DNA of 21,882 nucleotides, taken from a virus. This document shows positions 21,301 through 21,882 of the stretch, in pieces (the first letter of the stretch is position 1; each line of letters opens with the position of its first letter). The notes beneath the pieces are model-generated. The model did not search any database. It saw only the letters and a program-made list of their open reading frames with translations, and was not told the DNA's origin. Both the position numbers and the translations under genes were made by a program. The stretch covers positions 1 through 21,882 of IMG/VR virus record IMGVR_UViG_3300034062_003817; one strand, given 5' to 3'.

Positions 21301-21548
21301 GCGGAGAGAGCGTGTATGAGGTAGGGCTGCGAGCCCTGGAGCGGTACGGATTTGGCCTGGTTTTGGCGTCTGCCGTGCTGTGGTTCGTGCGTATCGACAT
21401 TGTCTTGCCAATGGTAGAGTCGCACCGAGAGTTCCTCCGGGAGATGTCGGACACCCAGCGGCAGATTTCGGCAGCGGTGGCAGAGCAAACGCGATTGCTT
21501 TACGCACTCCAGCCACCGCACGGCGGCCCAGCGGATGCCAGGGATTAG
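21297..21548 (+). CDS. Single-pass membrane protein with coiled-coil tail, holin/spanin-like, 83 aa
   Basis: ATG 21297 overlaps the previous stop (ATGA) and follows an ACGGGGGG tract. Residues ~17-39 form one membrane helix (YGFGLVLASAVLWFVRIDIV), then residues 40-72 are a heptad-like polar helix (HREFLREMSDTQRQISAAVA). This small membrane-plus-coiled-coil design resembles holin or inner-spanin partners, and the lipoprotein encoded just upstream would fit as an outer-membrane partner. This is inference from architecture, not homology. It ends 3 bases before the tail-fibre gene. Confidence 0.66.
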   Translation: MSGESVYEVGLRALERYGFGLVLASAVLWFVRIDIVLPMVESHREFLREMSDTQRQISAAVAEQTRLLYALQPPHGGPADARD

Positions 21549-21551
21549 GCA

Positions 21552-21815
21552 ATGCAAGACAAGGACTTCAAGGCCGACATCCACAGCAGGACGGCGGCAG
21601 ACTGGACGCTAGAGAATCCCTTCCTCCCGAAGAACGACCTTGGTGTCGAGATGGATACCGGTCGCATGAAGCTCGGAGTGGGCCAGCGATGGGCGTCCAC
21701 GAATCACCTTCCGCCGCCCGGGTTCGTGGGCTTCACGAACATCGTCGCCCTCACCCAGGCGGCGTACACCGCACTCGCCGTGAAAGACCCCCAGACCCTC
21801 TACATCATCACCTAG
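21552..21815 (+). CDS. Tail-fibre N-terminal-like protein (Mtd_N-like), 87 aa
   Basis: ATG 21552 follows AGGG/AGG with modest spacing. The start resembles the N-terminal domain of phage receptor-binding proteins such as Mtd: DIHSRTAADWTLENPFLPKN, then DLGVEMDTGRMKLGVGQRW. Such domains form small beta-prism folds that begin many tail-fibre or tropism proteins. The C-terminal ALTQAAYTALAVKDPQTLYI (then IT) is a motif common at the ends of phage tail proteins. It is complete but short, so it probably is an accessory or adaptor of the tail-fibre complex rather than the whole fibre. Confidence 0.78.
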   Translation: MQDKDFKADIHSRTAADWTLENPFLPKNDLGVEMDTGRMKLGVGQRWASTNHLPPPGFVGFTNIVALTQAAYTALAVKDPQTLYIIT

Positions 21816-21816
21816 C

Positions 21817-21882
21817 ATGGCTGCGGCAGTCGGCACAACCAGCGTCCTTTTTCGCGTCGGCAGCGGCTCGCCGTCGAAGGTG
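21817..21882 (+). CDS. Probable tail-module protein, 5' end only
   Basis: An open frame starts at ATG 21817, one base after the previous stop codon, and runs in frame off the right edge (22 codons visible). The opening MAAAVGTTSVLFRVGSGSPS is like the Gly/Ser-rich beginnings of phage tail proteins (...VLFRxGS...), but the visible part is too short for a firm call. No Shine-Dalgarno is seen, so expression may rely on coupling to the preceding gene. Confidence 0.45.
   Translation, partial: MAAAVGTTSVLFRVGSGSPSKV

Noticed and set aside
21552-21815. Diversity-generating retroelement target because of the Mtd-like N-terminus
   Set aside because: No reverse transcriptase, template repeat or C-lectin variable region is visible; only the N-terminal fibre domain is similar.

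Overview
The window looks like a contiguous part of a temperate, tailed, probably podovirus-like bacteriophage or prophage with a high-GC host. Nearly every gene lies on the + strand in tightly packed, translationally coupled order (many 1-4 base GTGA/ATGA/TAATG overlaps and clear Shine-Dalgarno sequences). One gene, a tyrosine integrase, lies on the - strand. No rRNA, tRNA, CRISPR array or insertion sequence was seen. The host cannot be fixed from sequence alone. A planctomycete or other high-GC aquatic bacterium is a weak inference, from a papain-like protease family that I recall mainly from environmental phages.

Layout. (1) 1-10821: virion genes. A Cys-rich gene end is followed by small Ala/Gln-rich helical proteins, an acidic 90-aa protein, a 1245-aa disordered protein with DDLP-type repeats, a 462-aa Pro/Ala protein and a 1171-aa protein. 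The set resembles the internal (ejected) virion proteins of podoviruses. Terminase, portal and capsid genes are not in the window and would be expected upstream. (2) 10810-11625: integrase on the - strand. (3) 11624-15567: recombination and replication: RecB-like exonuclease (DUF3799 type), ERF single-strand annealing protein, a small coupled protein, an SF2 helicase with a C-terminal DUF3820-like tail, and a small PD-(D/E)XK nuclease. (4) 15568-15862: about 295 bases without a gene but with strong nested inverted repeats; a candidate structured RNA or leader. (5) 15863-18473: nuclease and nucleotide-pool genes: HNH plus PD-(D/E)XK fusion, HExxH mini-metallopeptidase, another PD-(D/E)XK-like protein, HD phosphohydrolase, and a DUF5664-type dATP/dGTP diphosphohydrolase. 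(6) 18474-21548: a probable regulator-like protein, then a cassette with membrane proteins, a papain-like cysteine peptidase and a Cys-rich lipoprotein, possibly for lysis or host-surface interaction. (7) 21552-21882: start of a tail-fibre or receptor-binding module.

How the genes may work together: exonuclease plus ERF forms a two-component annealing recombination system, with helicase and several nucleases processing DNA. HD and DUF5664 enzymes would remodel the dNTP pool. An AT-rich 13-base element occurs identically before the virion block and before the lysis-like block and could be a phage late promoter. The most interesting items are the unexplained structured intergenic region, the repeated AT-rich element, the HNH/PD-(D/E)XK fusion, the papain-like protease cassette, and the DDLP linear-motif array.
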